Positions 1-11,037 of a DNA stretch of 64,000 nt are shown here, in pieces; position 1 is the stretch's first letter; each line of letters starts with the position of its first letter. Made by a program: the position numbers and the translations under genes. This stretch comes from Tuctoria greenei (Eukaryota; Streptophyta; Magnoliopsida; Poales; Poaceae), in NCBI GenBank assembly GCA_036927565.1, contig JAYESD010000004.1, positions 86,928,942 through 86,992,941 on the forward strand, in the 5' to 3' direction. The notes under the pieces are model-generated. The model saw nothing but the letters and a program-made list of their open reading frames with translations. It had not been told where the DNA came from and ran no database searches.

Positions 1-108
1 GAATATATGTACCAAAAGTCTTACTGCATTGTAGTTTTAGATTAACTAGTAGTTATTTCGAAGGTAGGGTTGTAATTTGTAATTTAACTAATCATACCTA
101 CTTAAAAG

Positions 109-1491
109 CAGCGTTTTTGAGGCGGCGATTAGGCATCCAGTCGGTGGCGGGAGGACGCTAGGGAGGCTTGCCTCGCCTGGTCGCCGCCGTCGTCTGCCGC
201 CGCCTCTGACCGTCGCAGACTGCCCCCGCCGTCGTCGCCGACCGCCGTGGTCGTCACTGCCGCCGCGGAGTGGGGAGAGGAGAGGAGAGGAAAGGAGAGA
301 GCCACCGCACGGGTGGGGAGAGGAGAGAGCCGTCGGGCGTTTGGGTTAGGTTATGTGCAGTGTTCAGGAAGGCGGTATGAGGCGCTCGCCTCCACGCGCC
401 CAGGTGCGGGTGTCCCGCCTCGCCTCGGGGTATAGGCGCTCGTTTCACTGGGGGGAGGGGGGATGGATCCTGGTCGAGGAAGAAGGCTGCGGCGGCAGGC
501 AGCGCAAATCCGCGAGGGGATGGCGGCAGCGCAGATCCGCGAGGCAGAAGGCGGGGCCGAGGCAGCAGGCAAGGCAGATCCGCGAGGGAGAAGGGGTGGA
601 GGCGGCGGGCGGCGCAAAACTGTGAGGGAGAAGGGGCGGAGGTGGCGGGCGGCGCAGAACCGCGAGGGAGAAGGGGCAAAGGCAGCGCAGATCGGCACAG
701 AACTGCGAGGGAGAAGGGGCTGAGGCGGCGGGCGGCGCATATCCGCGAGGGAGAAGATGGCGGAGGCCACACGCAGGCGAGACGCGAACAAAGGAATCGG
801 AGGAGGGTGGGTGTGCAGGTTTTTCTGGTGGGCTGGGCTCAATTTTTTGTGGGATACAACTAAATGGGTTGGGAGAAATCAGCCAGAGGAGAGGTTGGGA
901 TGGACCGGGTGCGGAAGAGAGGGGTAACAGGTCTGATAAAATCCAACTCTGAAAGTCATAGTATCAGGAAAAAAACATATGTTATGAAAAATTATATTGC
1001 ATTGATGCTACAGTGCATAATGCCTTGGAACGCCTAGGCATGCCTAAGCTCTAGGTGGAGGACTACCGCCAGCCTAGCGCCTTGCGTCTTCCTGAACCTT
1101 GGTTATGTGTATTTATATATAACCTTGATATGGAAAAGTAACTGTTGGATTGCATCCAACGGTTCGAGTCAATTTGGGCCGAGTCTATCTTTCAGACCCG
1201 TTTAGGCCGCCGCCCTCACCCCTTTCTTCTTCAGCGTGCCCGCTCCTTCTGCCTCCGCCATCACTGACGCCTGCCATCATCGCTGCCACCATCACCGACC
1301 CCTTCCCTCAGTGCTGCCGCCACCACCGGCCCCTGCCCTCAGCGCTGCCTTCGCCGCACACCTTAGCGCCTCCTCTGCCGCACACCTCAGCGCTGCCTCC
1401 GCTGCACACCTCAGCGCCGCCACCGCCACACACCCCAACGCCTGGTGCTCGCCTAGGCGTTCCGGCATCCAGGCGGGATTTTAAAACACGG
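109..1491. mobile_element. hAT-like non-autonomous element, GC-rich, copy 1
   Basis: GC-rich segment flanked by the direct repeat cttaaaag (101-108 and 1492-1499), the 8-bp TSD size expected of hAT elements. Its ends are imperfectly inverted: CAGCGTTTT at the left, and CCGTGTTTT as the reverse complement of the right end. CCTAGGCG-type words occur at about 1033 and 1450, as in the copies at 8136-8836 and 30601-31100. The AT-richer part at about 900-1170 may mark a nested or composite structure. Open frames inside are low-complexity Arg/Gly/Pro/Ala products of GC-rich repeats; I see no transposase. It lies in the galactosyltransferase intron upstream of the first visible exon. Confidence 0.7.
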
Positions 1492-1501
1492 CTTAAAAGC
1501 A

Positions 1502-1722
1502 ATAGCAAGACAGGGATGTAATTATTTTGCAAGTTGGTTTCATCACTCTTACATGTTGAGTGTTCATATGGAGCCTTTACATGGCATTCAGAATTCCTAT
1601 TATGTGAAACCTTTAAGTTGAACCTTCTCTCCTACAGATACTGAAATTTGCAACTGTTTTGGATTTGATTTACTCTAGTTGCATGCTGACATCTTTGCTT
1701 TCCTTTTGTACCTAAAATGCAG
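1502..1722 (+). other. Host gene intron, end of the upstream intron
   Basis: AT-rich non-coding sequence between the hAT-like element and the first visible exon. It ends in a pyrimidine-rich tract and the acceptor tgcag at 1718-1722. Bases 1-108 look like the same intron. No upstream exon was recognised in the window, so the N-terminal half of the gene lies to the left. Confidence 0.6.
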
Positions 1723-1851
1723 CATAAGAATGATCAAGTTAATATGGAATTATGGAAAGAAGCTCAAATATATGGTGATATCCAGTTGATGCCATTTGTT
1801 GACTATTATACCTTGATCACTCTAAAGACTATTGCAATTTCCATGTTCGGG
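1723..1851 (+). CDS. GT31 beta-1,3-galactosyltransferase, internal exon
   Basis: A 43-codon exon in phase 0, with an acceptor tgcag before it and a gtatgt donor at 1852. It encodes the conserved stretch of plant Galactosyl_T (GT31) enzymes around YGDIQLMPFVDYY and LKTIAISMFG, which precedes the DxD region. The next exon (31971) continues the family alignment directly: ...ISMFG is followed by TQVIPAKYIMKTDDD. GT31 enzymes are Golgi type II membrane proteins that transfer galactose from UDP-galactose. The C-terminal tail of this gene recalls the plant GALT1/B3GALT15 group (N-glycan Lewis-a type beta-1,3-galactosylation) more than the galectin-domain Hyp-O-galactosyltransferases, but that is from memory. 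The N-terminal membrane anchor and earlier exons are outside the window. The exon itself shows no damage. Confidence 0.9.
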
Positions 1852-2299
1852 GTATGTTTTCTCTTTCATCTTTTCATCTGGGATTCCTCCCTTTTTCCTT
1901 CTGTGCTCTGCAGACCGTTATGCGCTGATAAGATATTGAAGTTTTCCATTAATTGATAGGCATGCATTGAGTTTGAGATATTCTTTAATTTACAGGACTA
2001 CAAAATAATGTTTGGGCCTTTATTTGTACCTTTGTTATATCCTTTACTTTGCAAGTCTGAGTTGAGAATGAACAATGGAAATTTTCTTATTAATGCTGCG
2101 TCCGTATCTGTGCTGGATAGCTTAATTGTATTAGAATTTATACCCTTTATCTTAGCTGGAGAATTGCAATATATATCAGGTTGCTGCTTTGTGCATTCAG
2201 ATTCAGGAGCAGGCTGTTACCTTACCCAGTGAAAAGTTATAATCGCTTATAGTGCTGCAACATTATTTTTTTAGCTATGGAGTATTCATTCCACTCACA
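1852..2299 (+). other. Host intron remnant, no recognisable feature
   Basis: AT-rich sequence from the exon donor to the LINE insertion site. Two short open frames (to 1956, and 2008-2232) look like chance; neither shows a family motif or splice signals. A TSD half (acaaagtgaccggaga, 2297-2312) marks where the LINE inserted. Confidence 0.6.
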
Positions 2300-2338
2300 A
2301 AGTGACCGGAGAATAAGTGAATCAAAGGATGGCTCCCC

Positions 2339-5262
2339 ATGCTCTCGCACGCTCACTCCGCTCGGCGCCGCCCAACCACGCCCACAAGCTCGCACCGTCG
2401 GGATGCGCCCGCCGGTGATCGTCTCGGGGGCGCGCGACCTCTGATCATGGCAGAAGCCAGGTCGGCGGCTTCAAGAGAGCTCTGGGACCTCCGACCAGGG
2501 AGGCGATTCCAGGCTCAAGTTCTCACACGTTTGCGCTCGTCAGTTCATCATCCGTCCTCGTCCATCCACGGTTCTTTCTTCCTCATTGCCGTTTTCCGCC
2601 GTTACACGTTCCGACTCACGGAAGATGATGTCGGGTGGGCTCTCCACTCGATTCTCGACGGGTCGCAGGGTGCTTTTCATGTTCAACAGCTCCGGGATCG
2701 AGACTTCCAATTCTCGGTTGCGAACAAGCAGGTCGGGCTACTCGTCAATTCGCTGAGACAGGTGACGACGTCTACTTCCACCTGTGACGCAATGGCGGCC
2801 CGGATTGGGTCCGGGAATTTCACAAATGGAAGATAGAGCAAAGGGACAACTGGAACCTTGTGACTAGGAAGAAATCACTCAAGCAGATTACAACAAAAAA
2901 GGTAACCTTCGTGTCTCCAATCCATCAACCGTCCTCGTAGAAGCTGGCACAACCTATGCAGGGTATCTGGATTGGGAAAATAATGTGTCCTGTTGAATCT
3001 CGACACACAATGGTTTTCTCTTCTGATGGAGCCGTGATGGACGAGAGTCGACGATTAAACTCAACGCTGGCAAAGTCAGCAGCTCCGCCGCTGTCATTGT
3101 CGACGCTGTCTAGTCAGGCAAAACAGAAAAATGGTACGTCCAACGGGGCAGATTTTTTGAATCGGAATAGCGGCCACGCCAACTGCTATTCCCCTGTTCC
3201 CATTAATGCTCATTTCCACTCTGCTATCGCCAACATTAGCTTGCCTGGACATAATCATAGCGCTACGGGTAGACCGTTGACACGCTCTGACCACCAGGCC
3301 TTGCTGGACGCCCGCAAACCGCCCGGTCATTCGAGCTCGACACGTGCCACGCGCTTCGCCCACTCAGCTATGGACTCCAGTCAGATTAGCTCTTCGAGTG
3401 TTCCCAACGCAAGGAGGCAAGTGGAGGGCTTTGCATTTATGAGGAACTCGGCCACTCATACTCCACCTAAAGTCAAATTGTGCTTTAACTGCCTAAGCCC
3501 CAATCACATGAAATTCCAATGCACCAATCCAGTTAGATGCAAAGGGTGCTTTCGGTATGGGCATTTAAGGAGGGAATGTCTCAGATTAAGGAGGACAAAG
3601 AGGATTTGGAGAGTGAAACGAGGTCACCCTGGCTCAGAAGCCGACCCGACATTTAAAGCCACTGCGGTGCCTCCTTCAAGTATCACCACCATTACCACTT
3701 ACGTGCCTCTTCCCCACTTTCCTCACTAGAGCGACATCTCCAAGGTAGTGAGTAACACAATGGCAAACTTCCAATCCAGGTAGATTCCTTCCCAATCCAG
3801 AGTTGCACATCGAAGATGGCGGGCCTAACAGAGTATCAAGAGCTATGGTGCATCTCCTTGGGATGCACCAATCCATCCACGAGGAGTTCTTCGTCGCTAT
3901 TGACACACATGGTGTCATTCCGGAGGAGGAGTACGACTTCTTCCGTATTCACATGAGGGATTTCCTCGTCGAGCAACTGGGAATGGTGGTCACTACATCG
4001 TGCCTCACTCCAATCGGTATAGCTTTGTACTCTCTCCAAACGTGTTTCTACAGAGACATTCTAGTCATGGGAGAGCCGATTTATGTGGAGGATGTTAGGA
4101 TTTCTTTCATCCGTCATGATTACGGGATCAATAGAAGGGTTTGCAATTTCTCAAGGATTGATTGGTTCATGATATTAGCCTATCTTATTGACTACCGTAC
4201 AATAGAGGCGATCAATCTAGTGGTTTCAAGTTTTGGCAAGCTGCTTCACTTGAATAACATGCCAAGGGCACTGGGGTTTATTATTGTTAAGTGTCTCTAC
4301 ATTGAACCTTCCTTGGTGCCTAAGAGCCTGGTACTGCGGCAAGGCACCAGGGATGGCAATGGCTTCTCTTGGACTTGCCCAGTTTATATCTTGAACTGGA
4401 TGCAACCAAGTGGAGGCATCCTTGTTGAAGAGCCTCCTCCACATGATGGCAACCCGCACCCATGGCACCCTTATCAGCCTGCTCAAGAGGATATCCAGGT
4501 GATCCCTCAGGTGCTGATTCCAGCACAAGGCGATCCAGTATGGGATGCGGCGGCACAGCAGCAGGGTCATCCCATGCACAATCATATTGGCTAGAACTGG
4601 GGGTGGAACCCATGGCCTGTGGGTCCTCAGCACGTACTCCTTCCACGCAACAGCCAACCACTGGCCTCGCAGCTGATTGAACAATCAGAAGACTTTGTAC
4701 ATGGGGGACCTCCATTCTACATGGGGAGCCCATCTTCACTCTGGAAGGTACAGGGCTCTATATGCACTAGCCTGAGTGTGTGCAGCCATTTGACTCGAAG
4801 GAATTCAGGAGGATGTTGAGGGTGGCTTTTCCACAGATCACCTCAGCTTGGTGGAATGTCAGACTGCAGCAATCATCTGGCCATGTTGAACCGCCAAATA
4901 TTGCTCTTAACTTAACCAACAGTGTACAACATGCACAACAGAGGTAGGACCGGAGTCCACCAGCCAGAAGGAGCTCAGTCACCATAGTGGAATTGAGTGA
5001 TGAGAACATGAACAACAACTCTAGGTACGGTCAGGTGTACACTAACAGACACAACGGCAGTGTTAATACATCAAAAGGCAAGGAAGTGGAGGCCCCAGCT
5101 CCAGCTATCACAAAGGAGCAAAAAGGCAAATCAGAAGAAATTATAGGCACTTCATGGAAAAGGGATGCATCAAGGGCATTGATCAACACTGACACATTAA
5201 GAAGGAGTCTGAGGATCAAAGAAATTCTGAGGGAGACCAGGGCAACATACGGACCACAGTAA
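2339..5262 (+). pseudogene. LINE-A ORF1 (gag-like, DUF4283-type plus CCHC), broken
   Basis: Pieces of a plant L1 ORF1 in changing frames. 2339-2836 holds the start and a region with FRLTEDDVGWALH and FHVQQLRDRDFQFSVANKQV, typical of grass LINE ORF1 proteins. Coding continues in another frame to about 2935. 2956-3729 holds two CCHC knuckles (CFNC...H...C, then CKGC...H...C; bases 3481-3579) with C-X2-C-X4-H-X4-C spacing. 3803-4594 holds the DUF4283-like domain (DYRTIEAINLVVSSFGKLLH, then LVLRQGT and SWTCPVYILNW). 4987-5262 is a basic C-terminal tail (RRSLRIKEILRETRA). ORF1 binds LINE RNA in related elements. The frame changes show it is a pseudogene. Confidence 0.85.
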
Positions 5263-5610
5263 GCACCGCCGGACTCAGCGTATCAGCTGCTCGAGGAGGG
5301 GAATGGTGCTCAAACTTAGGAGGGTAAATAACACTTCCCAGGTCCCATCAAATTTCCCATGTTAGCAGACCTTACATCCTCATGCCCCTATCCTCAACTT
5401 CCGGCTTCTGTTCTGCAAGAAGTCGCCACCAGGGAGTGCGGCGTGCCACCCGAGGTGGCACGACAAGAAATTCTCCAGGCTCCTGACGGCTTGGAGATTA
5501 CCACTGTTCACCGATGAAGACACGAACCTCGCAACGAGTGGGAGAGGTCTCTGTGGAGGGGTTTTGGGGTGCATCGTCTTTTGATGTAACATATGACTGC
5601 AACCTAGGCC

Positions 5611-5638
5611 GGGGGGTGGGGGGGGGGGGGGGGGGGGG
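5611..5638. repeat. Poly-G tract
   Basis: Run of 28 bases that are G except for one T at 5617, in the LINE-A region between ORF1 and ORF2. A G-run this long is prone to replication slippage and sequencing error, so its length should not be trusted. Confidence 0.9.
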
Positions 5639-5804
5639 TTGTACTACAGGAAGGCCGTGATGTTTGCTGATGTTGCTACATCTTTTGCTGTAACATATGG
5701 GTGTAGCTATGGCTAGAGGGTGCCTTTTGTGGATGTCATCAAAACTACTGATACTTGTACATATAGTAATGTATGTTATATAGCTCCCAATGATAGGGTC
5801 AGTG

Positions 5805-5950
5805 GGGTCAGCTGTAGCACGTCAAGTATTTTGCAAACCAATGGGCAGCAATGGGCTATAGTGAAGTTCAAATACTAGGGTCAGCTGTAGCACGTCAAGT
5901 ATTTTGCAAACCAATGGGCAGCAATGGGCTATAATGAAGTTCAAATACTA
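5805..5950. repeat. 73-bp tandem duplication in the LINE-A inter-ORF region
   Basis: The unit beginning gggtcagctgtagcacgtca occurs at 5805 and again at 5878, an offset of 73 bases, with one visible difference (ctatag versus ctataa). It lies between LINE-A ORF1 and ORF2 and has no coding content of its own. Confidence 0.9.
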
Positions 5951-5960
5951 CTCTCAATCT

Positions 5961-6876
5961 CAAAATTCTCAGAATGATTATTTAACCTACAATCGTGAGG
6001 GGTGCGGGTGTAGCGGCCGTAAGCAATTGTCCAACAACAAGGTGCGCAAGCCCAACACTCAACGTTGATCCTCATGCACTCAGTCAGTCACTCGGTGGGC
6101 TTCACACCACGGTCCAAGCCCTCAATTTTGGACTTCATGCACTCAACATATACGGTATCCCACTCAAATTCTACTCGCGACACCCATGGATTGGTGTCAG
6201 CACATGCATTACAGCTCTGTTAAAACTATCATGCCTTCGTTTGTGACTCCTAGCAGTCAGCAAACAAATGGGGTTTCCATCATGGCAAGAAATAACAACA
6301 GGAATTGGAATGTTCTAAACTGGAACATAAGAGGAATCAGTGATGCCGCCAAGCAGTACGCGGTAAGATCAAATATTGAAGAGATCAATGATTGCAATGT
6401 GTTCTGCATCCAAGAAACAAAAAGGAACAAATTGACACCTCATTCCTCAAAAGAATCGCACCTCGAAGATTCAACAAGTTTGCTTTTTCCCCTTCCAGAG
6501 GAGCTTCGGGGGGAATCTTGATGGCTTGGAATGGGAACTTATTGGACGGAGAGGTTATTCACATCAAGGAATATGCTATTATGGTCAAATTTACATCAAC
6601 ACAGAATGGGGCTGGGTGGACACTTATTACAGTCTACAGGCCATGTCATGGACTGCGTAGGAAGGAATTCAATCAATATCTATGGGACTTCAACCTAATG
6701 ATTTGTGGATGATTATTGGGGATTTTAACTACTACAGAAGTGAGAAAGATAGAAACCGTTTGGGAGCCAATATCAATGATATGCCAACCTTCAGCAACAT
6801 TATCCAACATGGGAGGTTCTTGGAAATCCCACTGAAAGGGAGAAATTATACCTGGAGCAACATGCAGGACAACCCA
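5961..6876 (+). repeat. LINE-A segmental duplication, copy 1 (endonuclease region)
   Basis: About 916 bp repeated in direct orientation at 6877-7808. It holds a 5' non-coding part (GTGAGGGGTGCGGGTGTAG) followed by the N-terminal endonuclease of ORF2 (NWNIRG, CIQETK, GDFNYYRS). This copy is more damaged. It has a frame break near 6420, and it lacks a few codons near 6690, where copy 2 has WDLELQLDDLWM. It ends at gacaaccca and joins directly to the start of copy 2. Confidence 0.9.
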
Positions 6877-7808
6877 CAAAATTCTCAGAATGATTAATGA
6901 TTATTTAACCTACAATCGTGAGGGGTGCGGGTGTAGTGGCTGTAAGCAATTGTCCAACAATAAGGTGCGCAAGCCCAACACTCAACGCTGACCCTCATGC
7001 ACTCAGTGGGTCACTCGGTGGGCTTCACACCACGGTCCAAGCCCTCAATTCTGCACTTCATGTACTCAACATATACGGTATCACACTCAAATTCTACTCG
7101 CAACACCCATGGATTGGTGTTATCACATGCATTACAGCTCTATTAAAACTATCATGCCACTGTCTATGACTCCTAGCAGCCAGCAAACAAATGGGGTTTC
7201 CATCATGACAAGAAATAACAAGAAGAAATGGAATGTTCTAAACTGGAACATAAGAGGAATCAATGATGTCGCCAAGCACTATGCGGTAAGATCAAAAATT
7301 GAAGAGATCAATGATTGCAATGTGTTCTGCATCCAAGAAACAAAAAAGGAACAAATTGACCCCTCATTCCTCAAAAGAACCGCACCTCGAAGATTCAACA
7401 AGTTTGCTTTTTCCTCTTCCAGTGGAGCTTCGGGGGAAATCTTGATGCCTTGGAATGGGAACTTATTGGACGGAGAGGTTATTCACATCAAGGAATATGT
7501 TATTATGGTCAAATTTACATCAACACAAAACGGGGCTGGGTGGACGCTTATTACAGTCTACAGGCCATGTCATGGACCGCAAAGGAAGGAATTCAATCAA
7601 TATCTATGGGACTTGGAACTACAACTTGATGATTTGTGGATGATTATTGGGGATTTTAACTACTACAGAAGTGAGAAAGATAGAAACCTTTTGAGAGCCA
7701 ATATCAATGATATGCAAACCTTCAACAACATTATCCAACATGGGGGGTTCTTGGAAATCCCACTGAAAGGGAGAAATTATACCTGGAGCAACATGTAGGA
7801 CAACCCGC
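6877..7808 (+). repeat. LINE-A segmental duplication, copy 2 (endonuclease region)
   Basis: Second copy of the unit at 5961-6876, nearly identical by eye. The repeat offset is 916 at its start and 923 after a 7-bp insertion (atgatta) near 6895. This copy continues into the rest of ORF2, so it is the one contiguous with reverse transcriptase. Confidence 0.9.
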
Positions 7809-10224
7809 TGTTGGAACAATTGGATTGGTGCTTCACCTCACTACAATGGACTGTTAGCTTTCCAAACACTACATTTATACCGCTAGTTAGGGACACTTCA
7901 GATCACACACCTTGTGTGGCCCAAATTAGTACCAATATTCTAAAGCCATAGTGCTTTCGCTTTGAGAATTATTGGTTACAACATCCACACTTCTTGGACA
8001 CAGTCAAACAGTCCTGGGACCAGCCAGTAAATCAGATGAACAGTGCACGAAAAGTCTCTTTCAAACTAAAAAGGCTAAGAAATAGGCTCAAGTATTGGAG
8101 CAAAAACATCGGCAATTTGTCAAAATTGATTCATACATGGTTGTCCAGGCGTCGCCTAGGCGCCGCCTAGGCGTCCAGTTGGTGGCTGCCAGACGCCAGG
8201 GATGGTCGCCTCGCCTGGACCGAGTAACGCGACCGCCTGAGCTGCTAGTCACCGCCATGGCGACTCAGGCGTCGTGCCTGGCGGACGCTGGACGCCGGTA
8301 CGGACGGAGCAGAGGCTTGGGGGAGGGGGGAGAGGAGGCGAGGCGGAGGAGGGGAGGTATGAGCGCGCCGCGCCGCGCCCCTAGGAGGCGGAGATCTGGG
8401 AAGAGGACGGTAAATAGAAGCCGGCGGCTGGGAGAAGATGAACCGAAGCGGACATGTCCGAGGTTGATGAACCGAACGGATGGCTGAGATCAAACTTAGG
8501 GTCCGGTATTGGGCTTATTGGGCCTCAAAATACCCTTACAAACGCCCACCTTGACAAGTCGCCCCCCACGCGACTCTCCCTGCCTCCGATCCTAGCCGCG
8601 GCCTCCGATACGGGCCGCCTCCTCCGATGCCGGTCGCCTCCGACGCCCCCGCTCCCCTGAGGCAGCCGCCTCCGGTCTCTGCTCCGACGCCTCCGATCCC
8701 CTGCGGCCTCCTCTCTGCTGCTCTACCCTGCCCAGCATCTTGGTCGCCTGGCCGTCGCCTAGGCGCCCGCCTAGGCACCTAGTCGTCTAGGCGGCCGGCG
8801 GGCGCCTAGGCGTCCATGCGACGTTTTACAAGCTTGGATTCATAGGTGCAATGAAATTATATTGATGGTGGACAAGTTGGAAGAACAAAGAGGTTTATAT
8901 AGCCAGGAAAAAGCCTTCAGGGAGTTGATCAAATCTGAGATAGCCAACTTACTGCAACAAAAAAATGATTACTGGCCGCAGAGATATACAGTCAGGTGGA
9001 CTCAACTGGGTGATGAACCAACAAAATTTTTCATAGCAGCTGCCACCGAAAGATATCGAAGGAATGCAATAACAATAATTGAGAATGATGAAGGAACAAA
9101 GTTAATGGACCACAGAGAGAAGGCAACACATCTGTGGAAAGAATTCAAGGAAAGGTTAGGTCAAACAACACCACTGCAAGAATGGCCCCAAATGAAAGGG
9201 ATGATTCAGACACACCTTGACTTGGATCCTATCTGTGCACCAATAACTACGGAGGAAATTGACTTGGCACTAAAGAATATGCCAACAGATAAGGCACCTG
9301 GACCAGATGGTTTTAACACCAAATTCTTCAGGGCATGTTGGCACATCATCAAGGAGGATATATATCAGTTGTGCTTTGATTTCTTTGGCAACACAGTAAG
9401 TCTACAAGCACTGAACAACTTTTCATCATCCTACTGCCTAAAGTTGGAAATCCACGCAAGTTGAGTGAATACAGGCGGATCTCCTTGATCAACTGCATAG
9501 TGAAAATAATCACCATGGTCCTCTCTCTAAGGTTACAATCTTACATCACAACTGTTATACATAATAACCAATACGGGTTCATCAGAAAAAGGTCAATTCA
9601 GGATTGTCTGAAATGGACATATGAATACATATACCAATGTGAAAAGTCCAAAAGAAGCATTGTCATCCTCAAACTTGACTTTGAAAAGGTATTCAATATG
9701 ATAGAACATAGCTTCATTATCCTTATGTTGAGGACTATGGGATTCCCAGATCAATGGATTGGATGGGTAACATATATCATGTCTACAGCAACATCATCAG
9801 TCTTGTTGAATGGAGTGCCTGGAAAGAACTTCCACTGCAAAAGAGGAGTGAGGCAAGGTGATCTTTTGTCCCCATTGCTTTTTATCCTTGCGGCTGAGAT
9901 ACTACAAATTGTGATCAGCAGGGCAGCAGACATGAGTTTACTTTCAATACCGATAGATCAATCGACAAGCATGGAATTCCCGGTGGTACAATATGCAGAT
10001 GACACAATTATGGTGCTCAAAGCTTCACAACGGGAGTTATTCTCCCTTACAAATCTGCTCCATGCTTTGGGAGGAGCCACAGGTCCTAAAGCAACTGGGA
10101 AAAGTCTTGTCTCATGCCGGTTAACTTGACTGCAGCACAGGCGGACAACATGGCTGGAACATTAAGCTGCAAATTGGGTGTCTTCCCCTTCACGTATCTG
10201 GGCCTACCAATGAGTATTGCCAGG
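7109..10224 (+). pseudogene. LINE-A ORF2, endonuclease and reverse transcriptase part
   Basis: An exonuclease-endonuclease-phosphatase domain is visible at 7109-7798, with the catalytic-type motifs NWNIRG, QETK and GDFN. After a stop at 7796 (NM* then DNP), coding continues in frame to SDHTPC near 7895. The linker reaches the hAT-like insertion at 8136 and resumes at 8837. The reverse transcriptase lies at about 8862-10224, with LKNMPTDKAPGPDGF, KLDFEKVFN and the active-site QYADD near 9990. A frame change falls at about 9420-9461 and another at about 10110. Coding stops at the Ty3 insertion (10224) and resumes at 28060. These functions would nick target DNA and copy LINE RNA; here they are inactive. 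Confidence 0.9.
8136..8836. mobile_element. hAT-like non-autonomous element, copy 2
   Basis: GC-rich 701-bp insertion in LINE-A ORF2. An exact 8-bp TSD, gattcata, flanks it (8128-8135 and 8837-8844). The ends begin CATGGTTGTCC and, on the other strand, CAAGCTTGTAAAACG, an imperfect inverted pair. Both ends are packed with CCTAGGCG words (8156-8180 and 8755-8815). Removing it restores the LINE reading across HTW/IHRCNE. No transposase is encoded, so it would need an autonomous partner. Confidence 0.85.
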
Positions 10225-11007
10225 TGTTGTGGATGCGTTCGTGGGCCGCCAATATGGCCGACATGGGGCCCACAACGCCCACAACTGAACTGCTGCAGTC
10301 CAGCCGCACCAGAGAAGCTGAAGATCTTCTAGAAGATTTATTAGATTAAGAAAAGTTTAAAGAATAAAGGAATTAGAGATTGGGAACAACTATTGTGCAA
10401 TCTGGTGTTTTGTGCAAGCATGCAATCTCCACATCTCAACCGTTCGCTACAGATCCAAGGGTGGCTGCATACAGGGTTCTTTTTGCATATTGTCAGCAGC
10501 ATCAGGTGGAGGGATTTAAGTGTTAAAAGTGCAGCACCTTTGGATCGGTAGGGAACGGTTGAGATGTGAAGATTGCACGCTTGCACAAAACAGCAGATTG
10601 CATAGCAGTTGTTCCCTTAGAGATTAGGGTGAGTTTAAATTAGGGAGTATTAGATTGAGAGGAGTTTAAATAGAAATAAAGAGTCCTGATCGGTTGGGGG
10701 GGTGTCCCCAACCGATCTGGTTGGGTGCGTGCGGCCAGGGGGCGTGCGGCCAGGGGGGGTCCTCCCCCTATATAAGCAGCCCCCTCCCTCTTGTAAAATG
10801 ATCGAGGAAATAAGAATTGTCCCATTAGGGTTGTTCTTCTTCTTGGGTCATCGTGGCTTCAAACCCTAACCCTAGCCGCCGTGACATCTCCCCTCCCCCA
10901 CCGCGGTACGTGCTGCGCAGCAACAGTTAAGCCTCTCTCTTCCTCTCCTCTCCCCTACACAGCCCTATGCGCAGCCGGGGAGGTCCCCTCCACCACATTT
11001 CACAGCA
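10225..11007 (+). repeat. Ty3 element 5' LTR (carries a MITE)
   Basis: Starts TGTTGTGGATGCG and ends TTTCACAGCA. It is 783 bp against 528 bp for the 3' LTR; most of the difference is the MITE at 10382-10616 plus its 9-bp TSD. A TATA-like TATATAA sits at 10769-10775 after a C-rich stretch, as in the 3' LTR. Confidence 0.93.
10382..10616. mobile_element. 235-bp fold-back MITE, Mutator-like (9-bp TSD)
   Basis: Flanked by the exact 9-bp repeat ttagagatt (10373-10381 and 10617-10625). The 3' LTR of the same retrotransposon has the empty site with one copy. The ends are long inverted repeats starting GGGAACAACT. The arms match over about 85-90 bases with a few mismatches, leaving a short central spacer, so the whole element can fold into a hairpin. 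No coding capacity. A 9-bp TSD suggests mobilisation by a Mutator-like transposase; this is inference. Confidence 0.92.
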
Positions 11008-11037
11008 ATTGGTATCCAGAGACACCGGGCAGCGACC

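Noticed and set aside
247..863. Open frames on both strands in the GC-rich start of the window
   Set aside because: Low-complexity Arg/Gly/Pro/Ala translations of repeated gcgagggagaaggggc-type sequence in a hAT-like element; no domain, no conserved start.
2008..2232. Possible extra exon in the host intron (74 codons)
   Set aside because: The exons at 1723-1851 and 31971 already join in the family alignment without a gap; no splice sites bracket this frame.
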